Part shown: in pieces, positions 7,489-8,306 of the stretch
Position numbering within the stretch: the first letter of the stretch is position 1
Layout of the letters: each line of letters opens with the position of its first letter
From: Burkholderiales bacterium
GTDB taxonomy: Bacteria > Pseudomonadota > Gammaproteobacteria > Burkholderiales > Burkholderiaceae_C
Direction of reading: 5' to 3'
Assembly: GCA_011391855.1 (NCBI GenBank)
Contig: JAABPT010000038.1
Span: 1 to 8,306, forward strand
Length of the DNA stretch: 8,306 nt
Made by a program: the position numbers and the translations under genes
The notes under the pieces: model-generated
Told to the model about the DNA's origin: nothing
Database searches by the model: none
Seen by the model: the letters and a program-made list of their open reading frames with translations, nothing else

Positions 7489-7564
7489 GGTGGTGGCCCA
7501 GGTGGCTGGCCAGGTGGTGGCCCTCAGGGCAGACCCAGGTGGTGCAGACCTTGGTGGTGGCCCA
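7485..7564 (+). repeat. Degenerate tandem array of CCCAGGTGGTGGC-like units
   Basis: About five related 13-base units can be aligned: CCCAGGTGGTGGC (7485), CCCAGGTGGCTGG (7497), CCAGGTGGTGGCC (7510), CCCAGGTGGTGCA (7534) and CCTTGGTGGTGGC (7549). The first three are head to tail; 10-12 unrelated bases separate the third from the fourth. The strand is strongly biased to G and T in GGTGG blocks. No coding function is apparent. It may be a slippage-prone minisatellite or a decayed repeat family. Confidence 0.55.
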
Positions 7565-7620
7565 GCTCGACGGCAGAACGGCCACGCATCGGCCGCATTC
7601 AAACTTTTGGTGCAGTCTAT

Positions 7621-7651
7621 AAAAAGCGTCCGGCGGTCATTCGTGACCGGA
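7621..7651 (-). terminator. Possible intrinsic terminator of the decayed minus-strand gene
   Basis: TCCGG (7629-7633) pairs with CCGGA (7647-7651) and TCA (7637-7639) with TGA (7644-7646) around a four-base loop, with a three-base bulge at 7634-7636. An alternative fold is a continuous six-base stem, 7634-7639 with 7644-7649. On the minus strand the stem is followed after three bases by five T (7621-7625). It lies just past the 3' end of the remnant, where a terminator would be expected. The stem is short and bulged, so this is tentative. Confidence 0.35.
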
Positions 7652-7665
7652 GAGCATGGAATCGA

Positions 7666-7679
7666 CCTGATATATCAGG
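7666..7679. repeat. 14-bp perfect palindrome CCTGATATATCAGG
   Basis: The 14 bases read the same on both strands and have an A/T core in an otherwise GC-rich region. This would suit a dimeric regulator or a recombinase, but no partner gene is present, and the site falls inside the end of the decayed reading frame, so it may be fortuitous. Confidence 0.5.
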
Positions 7680-7723
7680 CTGGTGCACGCCGCTGCGCTC
7701 CAGGGCTTCGGCGTAGGGGGAGG

Positions 7724-7754
7724 GAGGTTGCGCCCCATCGTTGGACGCAACCTC
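7724..7754. repeat. 9-bp perfect inverted repeat GAGGTTGCG / CGCAACCTC
   Basis: GAGGTTGCG at 7724-7732 pairs with CGCAACCTC at 7746-7754 around a 13-base loop. It lies within the minus-strand remnant, where it encodes part of NQHEVASNDGAQP, so it may simply follow from the codons. There is no T-run on either side. Confidence 0.45.
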
Positions 7755-8126
7755 GTGCTGGTTCTTGCCTGCCGGGTTTGGCGCAGACGCCCTCGCCAGC
7801 TCCGCCGTGATCGACCCGTAGCGGCGCTCAGCCCGAAGGCGGATGTCGACGGCCCGGCGCTCGCTCTCGGTGTCGTGCGCTTGGCGAGCGTCAGTCGTAG
7901 ATCGCCGTCCACGGCGCCGCCACGCCGAGCTGCGCGATGGCGCGCGAAACCAAGCTGCTCGAATGCGGGTCGCCCATTCAGGCTCATGTAAGCGCGACTG
8001 ACGGGCTTCGTCAAAACCTGAACCGGCCGGTGGGAGGTCGGGTGTCGGCCGCAGGAGTTGCCCGTTGCGGCAGTCGGGCTTCGGGGTGTCCGTTGTGGTG
8101 TTCCTGTCCTCCGCTTGGCACTTGGG

Positions 8127-8154
8127 CCGCTGTGGTGGGACCGCTTTGGTGGGC
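8127..8154 (+). repeat. 14-bp imperfect tandem duplication
   Basis: CCGCTGTGGTGGGA (8127-8140) is followed directly by CCGCTTTGGTGGGC (8141-8154), identical at 12 of 14 positions. It has the same GGTGG flavour as the array near 7500. No function is apparent. Confidence 0.5.
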
Positions 8155-8189
8155 CTTTCCAACATGGCGGCAGAGGTCGCGCCCGGCCA

Positions 8190-8285
8190 TTATGAGAACA
8201 CCTCAGTTATGAGAAGTCCGAGGTTTGCGAGCGCGCAGATCACCTCGTACACAAGGCGTTCGACGCGATCGCGCCCTTCTCATAA
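8190..8285. repeat. Three copies of TTATGAGAA: two direct, one inverted
   Basis: TTATGAGAA occurs at 8190-8198 and 8207-8215 on the plus strand, with starts 17 bp apart, and on the minus strand at 8277-8285. Copies 1 and 3 share ATTATGAGAA; copies 2 and 3 share TTATGAGAAG. Between copies 2 and 3 lie an inverted pair CGAGGT (8219-8224)/ACCTCG (8242-8247) and the 10-bp palindrome CGCGATCGCG (8264-8273). Such a cluster could be the terminal region of a mobile element continuing to the right, or a regulator/recombinase binding region. No open frame here is convincing. Confidence 0.6.
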
Positions 8286-8306
8286 TCACAGTGTCTTCAG
8301 GAACTC

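Larger units (their letters stand above)
7650..7977 (-). pseudogene. Frameshifted remnant of a small phage/mobile-element-type 'IRLRAERR' protein
   Basis: Read on the minus strand, one frame gives ARQAHDTESERRAVDIRLRA from about 7889 on, continuing ERRYGSITAEL, then KNQHEVASNDGAQ and SPYAEALERSGV, up to about 7650. From memory, this order (AxQAxDTExERxAxxIRLRAERRxGxL, then KNQHEV, then SPYAxALxRxGxS) resembles short proteins in phages and integrative elements; I cannot name a Pfam family. A different frame upstream (ATG at 7977) gives SLVSRAIAQLG and ends in TAIYD at a TGA at 7891-7893, exactly where the first frame becomes plausible. The doubled GAC around that stop suggests a small insertion caused the frameshift. 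The expected linker between the two parts is short, and the C-terminal end (RFHAL) stops early, so the gene looks broken in several ways. A frame spanning 7617-8165 is open, but its first ~90 residues look non-coding. Confidence 0.4.
7418..8306. other. Gene-poor accessory stretch with repeats and gene remnants
   Basis: No intact gene that I can support lies in these ~890 bases. The open frames on both strands are low-complexity Arg/Ala/Pro-rich translations usual for high-GC DNA, apart from the minus-strand remnant listed separately. Contents in order: two TCTGACCCCCA copies, a GGTGG-rich degenerate array, an A/T-rich spot around 7598-7625, a hairpin followed by a T-run on the minus strand, a 14-bp palindrome, the remnant, a 14-bp tandem duplication at 8127-8154, and three TTATGAGAA copies near the right edge. 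This fits an old insertion hot spot or the flank of a mobile element next to the dap/alkB backbone. Confidence 0.6.

Noticed and set aside
7724..7754. Integron attC-like or terminator reading of the GAGGTTGCG inverted repeat
   Set aside because: No attC core-site pair (such as a GTTRRRY with its partner in the right order) and no T-run; the bases are explained as codons of the remnant.
7490..7810. Plus-strand 106-codon frame through the GGTGG array
   Set aside because: Its sequence comes from the repeat array and the antisense of the remnant, and shows no recognisable domain.
7987..8016. Possible promoter on the minus strand (TTGACG followed after 17 bases by TTACAT) ahead of the remnant
   Set aside because: The -35 is fair, but the -10 matches only three of six consensus positions, so it is not strong enough to list.
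8164..8306. Open plus-strand frame from ATG 8164 to the window edge
   Set aside because: About 47 Ser/Arg-rich codons through the repeat cluster, with no motif; cannot be told from noise without more sequence.
7418..8306. tRNA, rRNA, CRISPR array or complete insertion sequence in the right-hand region
   Set aside because: No cloverleaf with a TTCRANYC arm, no regular repeat-spacer pattern and no transposase frame were seen.

Overview
The window is high-GC DNA with dense coding and strong synteny to betaproteobacteria of the order Burkholderiales, most likely a Comamonadaceae-type genome. This placement is inferred from protein motifs, gene order and base composition, not from a search. About 7.4 kb is ordinary chromosomal backbone. 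The last ~0.9 kb is a gene-poor, repeat-bearing, decayed stretch.

Backbone, minus strand, read from 6349 leftwards: dapC (succinyldiaminopimelate aminotransferase), dapD (tetrahydrodipicolinate succinylase), a PilT/PilU-type pilus retraction ATPase, dapE (succinyl-diaminopimelate desuccinylase), prmB (methyltransferase of ribosomal protein L3) and an ABC-F ATPase of the YheS type that runs off the left edge. Three junctions are 4-bp ATGA stop/start overlaps and the other two gaps are 20 and 31 bp, so this looks like one six-gene transcript. DapD, DapC and DapE are the three consecutive enzymes of the succinylase branch from tetrahydrodipicolinate to LL-diaminopimelate, which feeds lysine and peptidoglycan synthesis. 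PrmB and the ABC-F protein are both ribosome-associated. The pilus-type ATPase is the functional outlier.

Divergent from dapC, with only 51 bp between the start codons, is an intact AlkB-family integral-membrane di-iron monooxygenase (6401-7417, plus strand) with all four histidine signatures. No rubredoxin or rubredoxin reductase gene is visible beside it.

Right end, 7418-8306: no intact gene that I can support. It holds an 11-bp direct repeat (TCTGACCCCCA), a degenerate GGTGG-rich array, a frameshifted minus-strand gene remnant resembling small phage or mobile-element proteins with an 'IRLRAERR' motif, a possible terminator for that remnant, a 14-bp perfect palindrome, a 14-bp tandem duplication, and three copies of TTATGAGAA (two direct, one inverted) in the last 120 bases. 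The last item looks like the edge of a mobile element or a recombinase/regulator binding region, but no recombinase gene lies inside the window. I see no convincing new biological system. The best leads are the TTATGAGAA cluster, the AlkB paralog and the pilus ATPase embedded in a lysine operon.
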